Source: Trichuris trichiura
Lineage: Eukaryota > Nematoda > Enoplea > Trichinellida > Trichuridae
Assembly (NCBI GenBank): GCA_037903355.1
Contig: JBAJFE010000062.1
Location: 248,001 to 312,000, forward strand
DNA: 64,000 nt
Direction of reading: 5' to 3'
The position numbers and the translations under genes are program-made. A model generated the notes under the pieces. That model made no database searches, had not been told where the DNA came from, and worked only from the letters and a program-made list of their open reading frames with translations. Of the stretch, positions 1-13,605 are shown piece by piece. Every line of letters begins with the position of its first letter. Position 1 is the stretch's first letter.

Positions 1-3000
1 ATCGTATTACTAGTCGCAATCTTGCAAAGGCAAAAACCTGAGCCAAAATGGACAGTAAGGAGAGTCTTGTTGACATTATTTTAAAGCGATTCATGCTTAC
101 ACGAAAAGCAATTCGATTTCATCAATAAACTGCATATTGAACTGAATGCTTATTCAAGCAAAGCATCCAACTCATGCATGCGCAATAGTAATGAATAAAA
201 CCGAAAATTCCAAGAGCATCAGATATGCGCTCAGCTGAGCAACTCAACAAATGGTAAAGCAATAAATATTGATTTTCAATGTAAATGAGGGACACTCTTC
301 ACTGTTTACACATTTGTGAGCGGTTTCCTTTAAGCTTTGCCATCTTTGTCCTTTCTAATAAAGTAACCGTAACAAAAGCTATTCATAACAACTGGCTAAC
401 GTTGCCTGTAAACGAAATACGAGACGTTTCAAGGGCAGCAAACGCTTGAGTACAAAGAGTAAAACGCATCAAAGTAGCCTTGAACTGATCAGTCATTTAT
501 GAAAGTGCTTAGCAACCAGCACACGAATCTTTTTAAGAAGCTTAAAAAACGAGCGTAAAAAAATAATCCCGTACTATAGCGAAAGCGGACCAATTCAGAA
601 TCATATCTCATGCTATTAATAGTTCAAAAATAAATCTCAATAATTGCGGGGTTGTATTCAATAGAGTCCATCGTGCACACGGCAGAACGCAGAATGGCTG
701 TGAACAAATCAAGTTATACACGACAGACCAAAAGGGCGTGCATATTGATCTCAAACAGGCCTATCGTTTGCTTTATTTTTTTCCCTATGACCAAGTCAGG
801 CTAATCTATACGTCAATATTATAGTTTCGATTAAGAAAAAATAAAGCTACAATGCTGGCAAAGTGCATTGTGGCTGAGCTGTTCAAAGAACACGTGTTCA
901 GCTTCAACACTACGAAAGTGTTCTAGGCAGACTGTTAGGCAATATGAGTTCTGAACCCAAGGCTCTGAGAAAAGATAACAGACTAATACTTGAAAATCAA
1001 AAGCCCTATTATACAGCAAAAATCATCCACTTGACAGCTCCAAAACGGAAAAGACTTTTTTATTTATTTTCACGCCACTCATATCGTGACATCCCACAAC
1101 GAGGTCATTTTTTCATCGCGACAATTTTCTACCTCTGCCTCACGTTCACAAACGGAATTACTCCATCAAGGCGGAAAACCAAAGATTACTTGGAAAGTCG
1201 TATGGAAAACTCAGCTGGAGCAGAAAAGCAAAAGCAGCCGGGATTAAAAATACAAGGAAACTAGCTGCTTTCCGTTGCCATTTAAAGCGACCATTGCTCC
1301 AAGGCAGTCGCGTCTGATAGGTCACTTTTAATATGGGCTAAAGCGAACAGATAAGACAGAACATTTTTTCCGTTCAGTTAAGATGCTTAGTTTTCTCGCA
1401 GCGCCCTTATTGGTCGGCGTTCATCGGCCAAGCCTTCGTGGAAATCGTTTTTCATTTCTATGAGCTAAACCGCCTTTGCCTCCTATGGAAATGTAATTAA
1501 ATCTTCCGCTACACTAAAAGCTAACAGCCAAAGGAAACAACAAGCCTTCCTTTTCTCGTGTAGCAAACTCGTGCGTAATATGGAAAGTTCTTCCAACAAT
1601 TATTTCAAATACAATCCATCGTTGCCATCTGTAAGGCGAGACAATCAGAATTATTTCTCCTTCACTTAACTGGGATTGAGCTCAGAGTAATTGTAAGTTC
1701 ACCGGATAATCATGGATGGTCATCGTTACTTATTCTAATAATTAAGGAAGAGAACTGAACACTGTCGATTGGGACCATAGCTAGATGAACTAATAATCCC
1801 CTTGAATCAAGACAAAGTCATTATTCAGCCCATCAGAGCATTACTATGGCAGATTAAGACAAAGACTTCTTCGACAGATTATTCTCCAAAGTTGATTCAA
1901 AACACTTGTTATGACGGAAGAAAGCACGCGGTAAGGAGTATCCAGCAGCGAATGCGCTTAGAAGCCGTAAGGAAGAAATCTGCGAACAATTTTAATACGA
2001 ACTAAGCACTGTAGAGCTCATTAAGCTTGTTTACTTGTGCATCATCTTATGCGTCCTATTTTTCAACCTAAAATCATAAGCCTATTGCTATGACAAAGAT
2101 CGCAACGGAAAATGAAACAATTTCAAGTCAGAAAACTGGAAAACCTTAACAAACAATTAGCCCAACTCCAGCCAGTTCGTCAAAATCAACGAGTTTTAAC
2201 TGACTAATGAATAGAGTATTAAATACTGACAGAAAGATTATTTTGCCTGAAGTTTAGCGGCTGCATAACAACATGCCAAAAAAGAGTAATCATTATTTGT
2301 TCTTAGCATAATTTCTTACTGTCGCCGTTAAATTCATTCTCAAACTGAAGGAATAAAGCGAAAAAGAATTGCTAATAATTTGTGCACCGTATTACGAACA
2401 TTTAATTTCCTTTTCTTGAAATCGTTTTAGTCCCACGCGTTCAACCTACACATCAAATATCTCAATTCGATTGGACGGTTATGACTTCCGTTACAAGCGA
2501 GGAAAGCAGCAAGTTACAGCTATAGACAAATCACATATCCTATGGGGACTATCCTCTCATAATTTAGAAAATCAATGCCTATGCCAACGTGCCTAACTTT
2601 AATTATTTGTTGGCTTACTAAGAACATGCCCAAACAAGCTATGAAACAAATTCATTAGACGCACATGTTTACATGAAAAAAATGAAGGTTTGTTTAGTGA
2701 TACAGTGAGAAAATAAGAAAAGCTTTCGAAATCTGCAGCGCTCACTTTCAGCGAAAGGAAGGATACATTCCTATTTCTTTTCACCGAAGACAGCACCGGG
2801 TTGTCCCGAACGCTTTTCCTTTATCGCCATTCCACCGGAAAGAAAACCGCCATTTTTTTCATGAAAACTTCCGTCACGTATAAGAAACCCAATCTTCGGA
2901 TGTATGCATTACGTGATTACTCTAAAACTACTGCAAAAGCAAAGAGAACTTCAGGCTGTAACCTGGATTTTAAATTAGACGAAAGAAGCCCGTTGATCGA

Positions 3001-6000
3001 CTGACTATGGGTCTTGGTTTCAAATAAATCTCCACATATTTTTCAACACATCAGAGTTTTTTTCACAGAGCAAAGCGTACAAATTAAGTCTCCCATAATC
3101 GAAATGGTCAGCACCAAAGATAGTCTGGATTTTTGAACATATGCCCAATTAATAAACGTTTCTTCTTTTCCTTACCAGCGGTTAACCGTACAGGTTTTGG
3201 TTGGAGATATTAACTAGAAGTAAAAAGGCTGAAAAACTGGTAGCGAAGATGTACGAGTAAGCAAAACAATCGACCCTTTCTAGTTCCATCGTGGACAGAG
3301 CAACATTACACTCCATATCACATCAGCCCTGTAGGTATCTTTAAGAGAACCCGTGTCACATAGGCGTCACATCTACTAGCGAGTATGCTACTTGCAGCTG
3401 CAGCTGTGATGGGCTATTCCATATAAAAAAATTCGTCGTAAAATGTTACACGCAACATTTTCAGCAATGACGTCATATCAACGGGCAAAGGTTCCGGATA
3501 ATAGGTTATGCAATGTACCACATTTCACGAGCTCGCGGGAGTTGAGGTGAAACAATGAACTGCCTAAGGCAACTCAGCATCATCGTCATTTTGCCTGCAC
3601 GGCACTTGCCTGTGTGGAACCATAAATAACGTGGTGAATATTTGATCGGATTTCCTCCCGCGTATTCCATGTTGTTAACTAAAAACTTGTTGCTCAGCGG
3701 CAATCTGGAATTATTTTGCCGTAATAATAATTAGTGCAGTGACTATGCCGTACAATATGCTCACTCAGTCAGTAACACCTAGTGTGCGCAATCAATTTGA
3801 TGCAGTTGCTTTCCGTTGCGTCACATATCACCTTCGACATTCAAGCTATACGAAAGGAGCTTCATTCAATTAACTAACCGCTACAAGCTATGATGACGTC
3901 ACGCAGTTGTCTGAGAAGAACGCGATTGCCGTTGGATGACGTCATGTGGCTGAAGCAAAACGTCATATGTTTCGTAGCCCAGTTCTACGCTCCAACGACA
4001 AACGTAGAAGCATTTTCTCAAGCAATAAGTATTATGCTGGACTGGCTGACGTCACCACGAATAGACTGACGGTTAGAATTTGTTAAACAACAAGCCTAGA
4101 TACTCCTAAAGCGCTTAATGCACCGAAACTATCAGGATGCCATTAACTACTATAACCTGCTCGAATTAGTTCGAATCAGCTTTAGAAAATCGCCCAGACA
4201 TTGAAGGGGGAAAGCATAGGCATTTCGTACATCCAAGAAAAGTTCAAATTTCAGGAAGCAAACAAGCTACGTGCACATTCAGACGTAACACAATAAATTT
4301 AAAGTCTCTGCAAAGAGAAAGACAGGAACGTCAATAGTTGTAGCCACAATTTCCCCATTATTTACTGAATAAAAGCAAACAGTATCAAATTTCCGTATTT
4401 ATCAACTGTAAGCAAGCAGACTATCACTGAGCACAGATGGTACGAATACATACTTCATTTTTTGATGACCCAATTTCTCCTATGACAAAAAATGGCCTAA
4501 AGAGCAAACGTCTCAGTAACGACTAAACAGAAAATTATTAGTAACTCATGTTTATTGCAAAGTCTGTTTAATGATACGCAAAGATGTCATTTATTGTTAA
4601 GCACAAATAAACGCTTTGTACGGTTTCTGTAATAATTACATACACGAAATTTCAAAACAGCTTCAATAATTCATTCGTTTTCAACTATATGCAAAAATAA
4701 TAATAACGATGTAGTATCCAGACTTTTCAGACTTTCGGCTCTCCAATTCAGCGTAACAAAATTGAGAAAAAAAGAGGAGGAGATGTAGAAGGTTAAAAAG
4801 ATGAGTTACGGCATTGAAGTATCATCGTTTAGGGTTTTCTTTTCTTGTGCTATTTACTGTTTTTATTTTGCTATAGTTTTTTTTCTTTAGCTTACCTGTC
4901 TTCTCTACGATTTGAAATTTCGTCTCCAAACCGTTTTTCTTTCATTCGTATCAATATTGCGTTCTTCTCCTCTTTCTTTGTGCTGTATTCACTTCAGTCT
5001 TTTTTTTCTTGCGTGCACTACCTTCTTTGCTCTTCACTTTTCGTTGCAGGCATGACTCTTTTTTCTTTCCGTTTTTCTTCCGTCCTTCTACTTTTGTGCT
5101 GCCATTGAAAAACTGATATTCTTTTTTGTTTGTTGTTCTTTTTTATTTTCTTGCTTATGTTTTTGTCTTATCTTCCTCCGTTTTTTCTTCTTGTGAGTAC
5201 CCGAAAATCTTATGTTCTTCTTTCTTCTACTGCATTCATTTTTTTCCAATACATATACTCACTGTTCTTCGATTTTCTTTCTTCTATCTTTTTTCACTTC
5301 TTCCTGCAGTCTTCTAAACTTGCCTTGTACACCTCCTCCTTCTCTCTAAACTTCTTACGCTGAGCATGGCATCTGGAAGTTCCAAAAGTTCTGAATGCTG
5401 CATTATCGTTATTTTTGCGCTCAGCTAAATGGATTTCCCCGTAAACAACAACCATTAAAACATAGACGTTACTTTTAAGTGTGCTCCTCAGGACAACTAT
5501 CAATAAGAATAACGCTAATGAACCTGAAGGCTGTGAAAACTTGCGCGCAAAATAAATGTCTGACATGCGTGATATCTTCACGGTATCTGCTCATTTGATG
5601 CAAGATTATGAAAATACGTAATTACGTTCAGAACCTTTGGGAATCCGCTGTTCCCGTTATCAGCAATTTTCCTACAAACGTCACCGATGACGGAAACAGT
5701 AGATTACCGGAAGCGTAAAACTCAACTATCTGCTTTCATAATCTTCCATTAGACGAAAAAATACCCTAAGAACATTATGCAAGCACGTATACGCGTTAGG
5801 AGAAGTCCAATTTTCAAATGTGCAAATTATGTTTGTCCGTAGCGTTAAGTGGCCGGTGAAAACAATTTTTTGTAACGATCTTTACATTTTATTATTTTCC
5901 ACAGGAGTAAATGCGTATATTGAACTTCACGTAAATTATCCGTCCAGCTGATGATGACAACAGGACCATGAATGTCCCGAAAGCGCAGTGTTGTTTGTTT

Positions 6001-8340
6001 GAAGTTCAATAAACAGTTTTACTCCTCGCGGGAAACCACCAAAGTATAATTGTTCATTCACTTGCTGGTCAGGCGCTTGTTCCTTAATGCAAAGTTGTAC
6101 TATATTAACATTAGTATAGATGAAATGACGGTTTCAAAAATACAAGAATATGTATTGATCAGCATAGTGGCCAATTCAAAAAAAGCTGCTAAACAACCGC
6201 TGGCGAACCTGCTGCATGCGTGAAAGAATGCCATGAATACTCTACACAGTTGGGAAATCAACCATTATTACTAAGACGTATTGCATTGCTGCTTGCGCTG
6301 ATAAAAACAACCACAAATGGCATATGCTGCTTAAAGACTACACTTAAAAAACAATCGATTTCACTTAAGGGAGACAGTTTAAAAACTGAAAAAGTACTAC
6401 TAACAGAAATGGGCACTCAGACGGAAGATAGAACACTCATAACTAACCATTGAAGTCGCGCGTTTTATGAAAACAAGGTTAAACTTCGTCGGAAATCTTC
6501 AGCACTATGACATTGCACCTGAAGGCCGTAATGTGTTTTAAACATTTAGGCATCATATAAAGCAACTGTTCTGAAGGAGCTTCTTCAGCAATTACTATCG
6601 CTGTAGCACCATACGAATCTTCTTGCTGATGTTCAGAAGTACTCAGTTTAAATAGATCCACATTTTATTAATACAACTGAACGTTCTGTGCAACAGAGAA
6701 GTCAATATCCTACTTCTCTGTGAGAGTACGATAAGCTTCGCTTTTCTGAAGACGCTGTTTGATTCAAATCCTTCCTCCCGTCTAAAACGTCAAAGTGACA
6801 GTAAGCAGTGAAGTTCGGCTGCAACCAAATAGTCTCCTAAGAAATGTCAAGCGACTTTTTCAACGAGCAGCAGCTGGCATTGTTCGAAAATTGTTTAGCA
6901 TGAATTGTGAACGGAAAACAAATGGAATTGCTGCCCATAATCTACCCAACTTTACGTATATTTCAAATTTGATTTACGCATTTCGTGACAGCACTCATTG
7001 ATGAAAAATCTACGACATGCCTTTGACGTTCAACAAGCGTAATTCACCAGGATAGATGGGATAGAAGGATGAGAGAATAGATTGAACTGCCTGCACATTT
7101 GCTCCATTTTCTTTAATAAAAAACAGCTCTGCTTCTGTTTGGATCAACAGCTTTTTGTAAAAACGATCTTCTTTCTTTTGTTTATTTTTTGACTGAGAGC
7201 CCGTTGACGCGTAAATCACAGCATACCTTTTCCGCTTAATTGGAAGCGATGAATAGCGCACTGTGAGTTCGCTGTTTCCCGCGACAGAGGACCGTAAAGC
7301 GAAGAGCTATCACTGCGCTTTTAGCGTATCTTATAATGAGCATCACTACACTTCGCTCGTTTTAATACTTTCTTGTTATGCTTTGCCTTTTCTGAATACA
7401 TAGTAATACTCGGGCGCTTCTAACCCATATCAATACTTCATGCGCATGCCAACAGTTCTGCTTAGAAATTATTTGCATATTCCCAATTAAAGTTTAATTC
7501 ACTATTAATATTAGCATGAGACAGCTTTAATAATGGATCAGCAAGTGACATTCCATTGTTCTGCAACGTAGATTTGTTTCCAAAACAAGAAAATGTCGGC
7601 GCTAGAGAGTATAGTTAGGAAGATTGCCTCAACCTTAGAACTTGTTACTTGCTATTGCTACGTAATAGCTGTTTGTTCACCAAGTGTTATCCAAACGGTA
7701 GGCAAAATTTTTAACAGCTACATAAATGGGTATTTTTTGTTTGTCTTATTTGGGCTAGAGTCCGACACTTATTCAAAAGAAGACCAATGAGATCTTGTTA
7801 CTACAAAGCGAACCTGTACGTCATAATTAACTCAACCGAAGGCCAAGTATGCAATAGTGTCGCGCGAAGCCGTCTTGGTCGCAAAGGGACACTGACTTTC
7901 AATTGAAACGCAATGACAAGTTTAAGCAGAAAAGCACAATTGACTAAGCTTATATACGAACCGCGAAACGCACCATACCGAACAATTTTAAGCCAGCAAA
8001 GCGTTCTCGTCGGTTCGTAAAATTTAAGACCCCCAGAAGCTGGTGGGCTAAACGGAGAATGCATCATTGCCGTCCACCCACATGGGAAACAGGCTCTAGT
8101 GCAAATTTAAGTTAATAAACCGGAAAAAGCGAATCATACTGCCTTCTTTGATTAAGTGTCAACATGGGTCGCCTACCTCGATCGAATCATTTTGAGATGA
8201 AGGGGATGAACAATACGATTGGCCCAAGAAGACTAAGCTTATTCGCCAGTGTACACTTATGGCCGAATAAGTCAATTCTGGCATTGCGACTCGGCGTTAA
8301 ACTAATTACAACCATACATCTGCCCAAGTTGTAGCTAATT
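1..8340. other. Gene-poor region, no supported exon
   Basis: No frame here shows a recognisable domain, signal peptide or chain of phase-compatible exons. Open frames are all under about 110 codons. The notable content is a cluster of CRE-type palindromes at 3468-4054 and a pyrimidine-rich T/C tract at about 4850-5300 that creates meaningless hydrophobic frames. I see no RNA gene. Part of it may be regulatory sequence for the neuropeptide gene that follows. Confidence 0.5.
3468..4054. promoter_or_regulatory. Cluster of four perfect CRE (TGACGTCA) palindromes
   Basis: The 8-bp palindrome TGACGTCA, the consensus bound by CREB/ATF bZIP factors, occurs at 3468-3475, 3894-3901, 3937-3944 and 4047-4054. 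An extra ACGTCA half-site lies at 3960-3965. Four copies in under 600 bp is far more than chance, since one is expected per roughly 65 kb in random sequence. The nearest recognisable gene is the PDF neuropeptide precursor about 4.8 kb downstream on the plus strand. A link to that gene is only an inference. Confidence 0.45.
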
Positions 8341-8403
8341 AATCAGAGAAATCTAATTCCCACAATTTCATCATGCTGTTAGTTCGACCGACAGCCCTGC
8401 CGC

Positions 8404-8852
8404 CCATATAAGAGCATAAAAGGCTGCTGCGAACCTCCCTAAGCTGTCACAAGCATCTGACTACACGCCAAGCAGCTTGTACACACGTATTCTAACTGTC
8501 AAAAACACTGTAAGCCAACGCTCAGATCATTTCGCTGACTTTTTGGTATGTAGCAAATAGTCGTATACATATCTATTTAAACATGTATAGAATAATTATG
8601 CTATAGTAAGGAACGAGGTAGCATAATAAGAGGAAATTACAATTACGCGTTGATTGCATTCGTCGTTTATTGAACTTGACGGCTCTATTCGAAGTGACTC
8701 GTTATGAACCATTGAAGTCAAAGTTCCTATGATATGCTATTGGTTGAATATGAGTAAACGTTTCGTCCCAAACTGACGGATGAAATAGAACGCTCATGAT
8801 TATCTCCTTTCCAGCCATCTTACCAACCTAGCTAATCACATACAAAGCAAAA
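8404..8852 (+). promoter_or_regulatory. Probable core promoter and spliced 5' leader of the PDF gene
   Basis: A TATA-like block (CATATAAGAG followed by CATAAAAGG, 8405-8424) would place a transcription start near 8435-8450. A good donor (GTATGT-type) at 8546 and an acceptor ending in ctcctttccag at 8814 suggest a 269-nt intron in the 5' untranslated region. That leaves 38 nt of leader before the ATG at 8853. The prediction rests on motifs only; alternatively the acceptor at 8814 could receive a spliced leader. Confidence 0.4.
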
Positions 8853-9154
8853 ATGAACGGAAAAGTAACTGCGTGTTTGGCAGTGATCTGCGCTCTCCAA
8901 CTGTTAGCCATACAAGCGAATCCCGTATACGATGGAGAACTAAGCCAGGCGGAAAGAGAAGTAAGGAACAACAAATTGTCAATGCACTATTAGTCATTCA
9001 TTTTACCTTGCAGAATCTTGAAGCTCTGATGGACAGGGCAAATAGGCGCTACTTGTCACGCCTAGTCGGTGGAAACTACATTAAAAGGGGCAATGCGGAA
9101 CTGGTGAACGGCCTTCTGGGCATGCGTTATGGCGATTTAATGAGAGCAGGTTAA
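8853..9154 (+). CDS. Pigment-dispersing factor (PDF) neuropeptide precursor
   Basis: Secreted prohormone of 82 residues in two exons, 8853-8960 and 9014-9154, joined at phase 0 across a 53-nt GT-AG intron. Residues 1-22 form a clear signal peptide (basic start, then a Leu/Ala/Ile core ending in QA). A dibasic RR is at 47-48 and KR at 60-61. After KR comes a 20-residue peptide, 62-81, beginning GNAELVNGLLGM, and then Gly82 directly before the stop, so the predicted product is C-terminally amidated. Nematode PDF-1 peptides begin S-N-A-E-L-I-N-G-L, which is the match I rely on. The segment at 49-59 (YLSRLVGGNYI) occupies the place of the PDF-associated peptide. PDF acts through a secretin-class GPCR in locomotion and rhythm control in nematodes and arthropods. 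Odd points are a single PDF copy, Gly in place of Ser/Asn at the first position, and an amide-donor Gly with no following dibasic site. Confidence 0.88.
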
Positions 9155-9184
9155 CGAAGAGGAAGAAATCGCAACGATGCTTAT

Positions 9185-9224
9185 CTTCAAAGTTCTCTCT
9201 CTTTCTTTCTCTCTCTCTCTCTCG
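9185..9224. repeat. (TC)n microsatellite
   Basis: Short CT/TTTC-rich simple repeat just 3' of the PDF stop codon, probably within its 3' untranslated region. Confidence 0.7.
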
Positions 9225-12200
9225 TGTAACCGTTTTTGTACTTTTTCTGTCATCATCTATTTGTTGCAAATCTTAAGTCCAGCTATAGTCGAAAGTACGT
9301 CTTCGTATGCCGCCTCATAGTATACCAATGAGGCAGTTTTGAAACAACGGCTGCGCTTGAACAACCCGCTTGCATGACAACACATGAACGTCCTTTCCGC
9401 AACGCAGAGATCTATCGTGAAACTATGAATACTTTCCTATTTCGTTGATTTTCCATCCCTAACCGAGGCCAATGAAATTTGCAATCATTTCCGTCGCCAC
9501 TTAAGAAATAATAAAAGAGACGACATGCAGTCTGCAGGAGAACGTGCAATTTAAATTGAGGGACCTCTCTGGGGGAAACTACCTTAAGCGCGCTTCGAAT
9601 AGAAGCATAACATTCTACTTCACCGGTATGCATTTCATCTGATAAGCGTTTTCCTCCTTTAAATTGTATAGAACGCAGGAAGAACTCCGCGCTGCTAATC
9701 AACTGCAGCGCGGATAAACACTTCACGCAAACCAATTACTACAAGATGGCTAATAATCCACCTGTTCTTATTTATATTACTCCTATCTATCCCCGGTTGA
9801 CTATCCTTCCAAAGGTATGCTAACCTTTTCCAGGATAAATAATTAATACCTTGGGAATAAATTAACATATATTTTAAAAATGCCAATTAGCTGCCTTTAA
9901 AGAATTTATTATCGTTAGGAAGTCTGGTGACATTAGCCATTATTTTTAGATGGCAAAGGTTTACGCAACGGTAAACATGCTGTCATATGATACAAAATCA
10001 GCCGTCAGGTTAAGGGCTCGTTGCGTTTGTCAATCAACTGGACCTGTTGGCAACCTAACGACAACGTGAACTTCCATTAAACCTTTAGATGGAGAGGCGG
10101 AAGAAAACTGATGTGCTTTCGCGTAAACTGAGTTCGTTCGCTTAAAAAATATGCAAAATACGTTAGGACGTGACCGCTAAATTATTGGCAATAAAATATG
10201 GGCGCTTTAAGCAAATATTCCAGATTAGCAACTACAAACGCTTTGCTTACAGACGTTTAAGGTTAGTACACGAAGTATTATTAGACGGATCAATCATAAT
10301 CTGTGTAAATGGTCAAGTTGCGCAAGTTTAAAAAATTACTCGCTTTAAAAAAATTTAAACGCTTCACGAATCTGCCAACGCCCTCACCAACATTACAGCA
10401 ATGGCAATAGAAAAACAGACGTTTTCTTGGCTAATAAAGGAGAAGCTTAAAAGCTAAATGAGGAACGTAAATGCATGTTTTCAACAGAAATTAAAATGAG
10501 AAGCACATGGAATGTGAAAAAGCGTCTGCACGTGCTGGCGCAAAGCGTGAGTTGCTCTTGCGCCGCTCAACCGACGTAGTATTATGGATGAATTTGGGAA
10601 CTGAAGAAACGGTGTTCGTTTGAGTCAATCACATATACCCTTTATGGCACGTAAGCGTCACAGGGACTGGTCGTCCCTCTAGATTGTTTGCGCCCTCATA
10701 AAGGGCCAACTGAAATGGGACATAACCCTTATCGCTTGATCTCACCGAGACATAGCAAATCACTTGGTGATGCGCATTGAAAACAGCTGCACAGTCTTTG
10801 TCGATACCTCAATCCGCACTTGAAGAGCTAATGAACCATACTCGCATTATTAGTACCAACTATACTAATCAAACTGGATCTTCTTACGGCTTCAGCTGAG
10901 CACACCTGTTCCGTACATGCACAAGCGTGTTCTTTCGGATTTCTCTTTAATAAGTGCTCATTCTTCCACTTGCAAAGCATTTATTTGATTCAATTTTAGG
11001 AACCCAAAAGCCGTAAGGGGACTCAACATGAAAACGCGTCGCGTATGAGCATATTAAAAAACTGCGGATTGAATATCCCCTGGAATCAAGAGCACGTCCA
11101 ATTTAAATTGGCTTTGGAAAGCAGTAGCAAACTAAGCAAGAACTCAAAGCCGCTTCAACCGCCAAACTGATACCACGGATGATCATTAGACTATTTTTAA
11201 AAAAATGTGACCGCTTTCTTCTTGTGGAGCAGAAAAGCATTGAATGCTGTTAACATATTTAAGCCTTACCGAATCACTGATAAAGATTAGCATATTGCGT
11301 TGAGCGTTACGCGAAAGCGCACATAGCAAAAAGGTACGAATCTCAAGACAAGAAAATTTGAATTTCGACCACAAATTGGACAGCTAAATTTCCATAGTGC
11401 CATAGGCTACTGAAGTTTTGCGTATCAAACGATCTTGCCTAATACAAAGATAAAAAAATATCTTTGTCTTTGCAGTGTCCCGCACTGGTGAAAGCATATC
11501 CTTCAAAGCCTTGAGTCTCTTGAGCTGTGCAGTGTAGGTCTTTTTAAAAAATCATTTTGGCAGTGAAAAAAAAACACTTCTGTTTTATTGTGCAAACTCT
11601 TTGGGCATCCACTTCACGTCCTAACATGGTTTATACGAACGCAATTTTAATTCACCGTAAACACCATATTCGTCACTTTACATAAGCGACGTACTTGTCA
11701 CCGCCATTAAGAAAGAAGCACGCGCAACTGAAGTGCTCACAATGTTGCCAACTCTATAAATAAAAGCTTCTATTTACCTACTTATGAATAGAAAACCTTA
11801 TGTTCAAGTAGCCTCCACGATGCAAGTTGCCCATCCATTCTCCGCATACTTTTTCATTTCTTCCGTCATGTTCAATTTGCCAAAATTTTCGTGAAAAGTG
11901 AATAAAATCGAAAGCAATCAGTCGTAGCGCGCTGCTCACCCAATACAAAAAGTAGCTGTCAAATGCGTTACTTTTTATCACCTATTGAGAATTGGATGCC
12001 ACTTCTCAATAGTTAAGGAAACGCTCACTAAAACTATCGCCCAAATTAACTTATTACTGCAAGAAATCGAAGCGTCCCGTTGCTCTGGAAACAGTGCGTA
12101 CATGTGCGCATTCTCTAAAACAGACGCTTAAATATAGTTAAGAGAAACGCTAAAAGTTGAGTTCACTTTATGACGTCGATTTTGCCGCTCATTGCACTCG

Positions 12201-13389
12201 CGTCACGCGGAATTAAACAATCAACTGATATATGACGCATGTTCAACGTTCCTTGAGAAAACTCGGATAGAAGCAGTTAATTTTTGAAGCCGCGAACTTT
12301 GATCAATTCGTGTGCCGCAATAGTCCAACATGATTCAACATTAATCTGCAATTATCCCACGCAATAGGCAGTAACACAAATTTAAACATGCCGAGTCCCC
12401 ATTTTCCCTATTGAATGTACCATTACTTCGTTAAACTGAACTACGGAGCCCATTGTCCAAATAGTCTTTTTGCCAGTTTCCCACGAACGGAAATTAACCA
12501 CCAACGATTAACAGGCTGATTACTACTTTGAAAAGCATTAAAACCAACTTCACTTTCAGCGAGCATTTTTGAAACGACTTTCGAAAGGGGAGATCAATTA
12601 GGGCGTACGCTGAACGGGCTCGTTTTAATCCCAAAAGTTGGAATAGCAAAAATGACTCCAGAGTGCCTTTTGCAATTGATCAAAGGTCGTAGAAGTCACG
12701 TGATTTCATTACTGATCGTAAGAGCACTTTGTTTTTTTCAATTTACATAAATCAGAAGATTGGTCTACGCGTCAAATCGACTCGAGTTCAAATCATGCCA
12801 AAGTTGGTCACGTTGTCCAGGCAGATGGAAAAGCAGAAGCCTGAAAGTGGCCAAAGCTGGACAAGCTGAATTTTCCTCATTGAAAAGGTGCCATGAATCT
12901 TTAAATAGAAGCTTCTCATAGGTCAAAGATGCCATGAGCTTGTTTTACGCCCTAAGAAACGATATTCTTCCCATATATCTCAACGTTACGAATTCGCTAG
13001 AACCTCCCACAATGAACGCATCAAAGCTTAACAACAAATCACGCACAATGACACTGAGCCAAGCCTTAGGCGATGACGTCGTCACATGATTGTTTTATAG
13101 CCACTAGCGCGGGAAGGGGTAGCCGGAAAGGTCAGCAGCTTCTATCAAAGGCAACACCAACTGGAGCGACTTGAAAACTTTGGGGAACGGCCTTACGTAT
13201 TTGAGACAATAAATTTACAACAACCAAGAAGTGCGCGTGAGCTCGCAATTTCGTTTCGCACCAAATAAGGCAAATTCAATTAAAATGGAAACGAAGAAAC
13301 AAAATTAGCAGACAGGCTCGTAAATTACGCATCGCCGCAACAATGTGAAAATAAATTGCAATTGGTTCCACTTTAAATCAGATCGGCAA
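9225..13389. other. Gene-free stretch
   Basis: Only short, unrelated open frames on either strand. No exon chain, domain, RNA gene or sizeable repeat was recognised. Confidence 0.45.
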
Positions 13390-13605
13390 ATGTCGCGCAA
13401 TTCATTTTGTCTCTTCATCTTATTTTTCCATTCAGACAAGCGAACATCTCGTTCAGTGGTTGAACGAAATATAGACAAGCTGTTGAGACAGGCACTGAAA
13501 GCACAGCGAAAGATTCATTATTGGCCAACGGAACATTCGTTATTTAGCGGGTCAAAATTCCCTCAAGACCTCGGTCGACCAGATTTAGTCAACTCGCGTA
13601 GCTGA
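13390..13605 (+). CDS. Candidate small secreted peptide, unknown
   Basis: From the ATG at 13390 an open frame of 71 codons starts with a short hydrophobic leader (MSRNSFCLFILFFHS). It continues with DKR and an amphipathic stretch, SVVERNIDKLLRQALKAQRK, then a Pro/Ser-rich tail ending LVNSRS. The layout of leader, basic site and amphipathic helix resembles a peptide-hormone precursor, but I recognise no family. There is a good acceptor (tttttccattcag) at 13435, so the leader part might instead be intronic and the second half an exon of a longer gene; the frame is open both ways. The call rests on composition only. Confidence 0.3.
   Translation: MSRNSFCLFILFFHSDKRTSRSVVERNIDKLLRQALKAQRKIHYWPTEHSLFSGSKFPQDLGRPDLVNSRS

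Noticed and set aside
4845..5363. Several overlapping 60-90 codon plus-strand frames rich in Phe, Leu, Ser
   Set aside because: They arise from a T/C-rich low-complexity tract; no start context, domain or splice partners.
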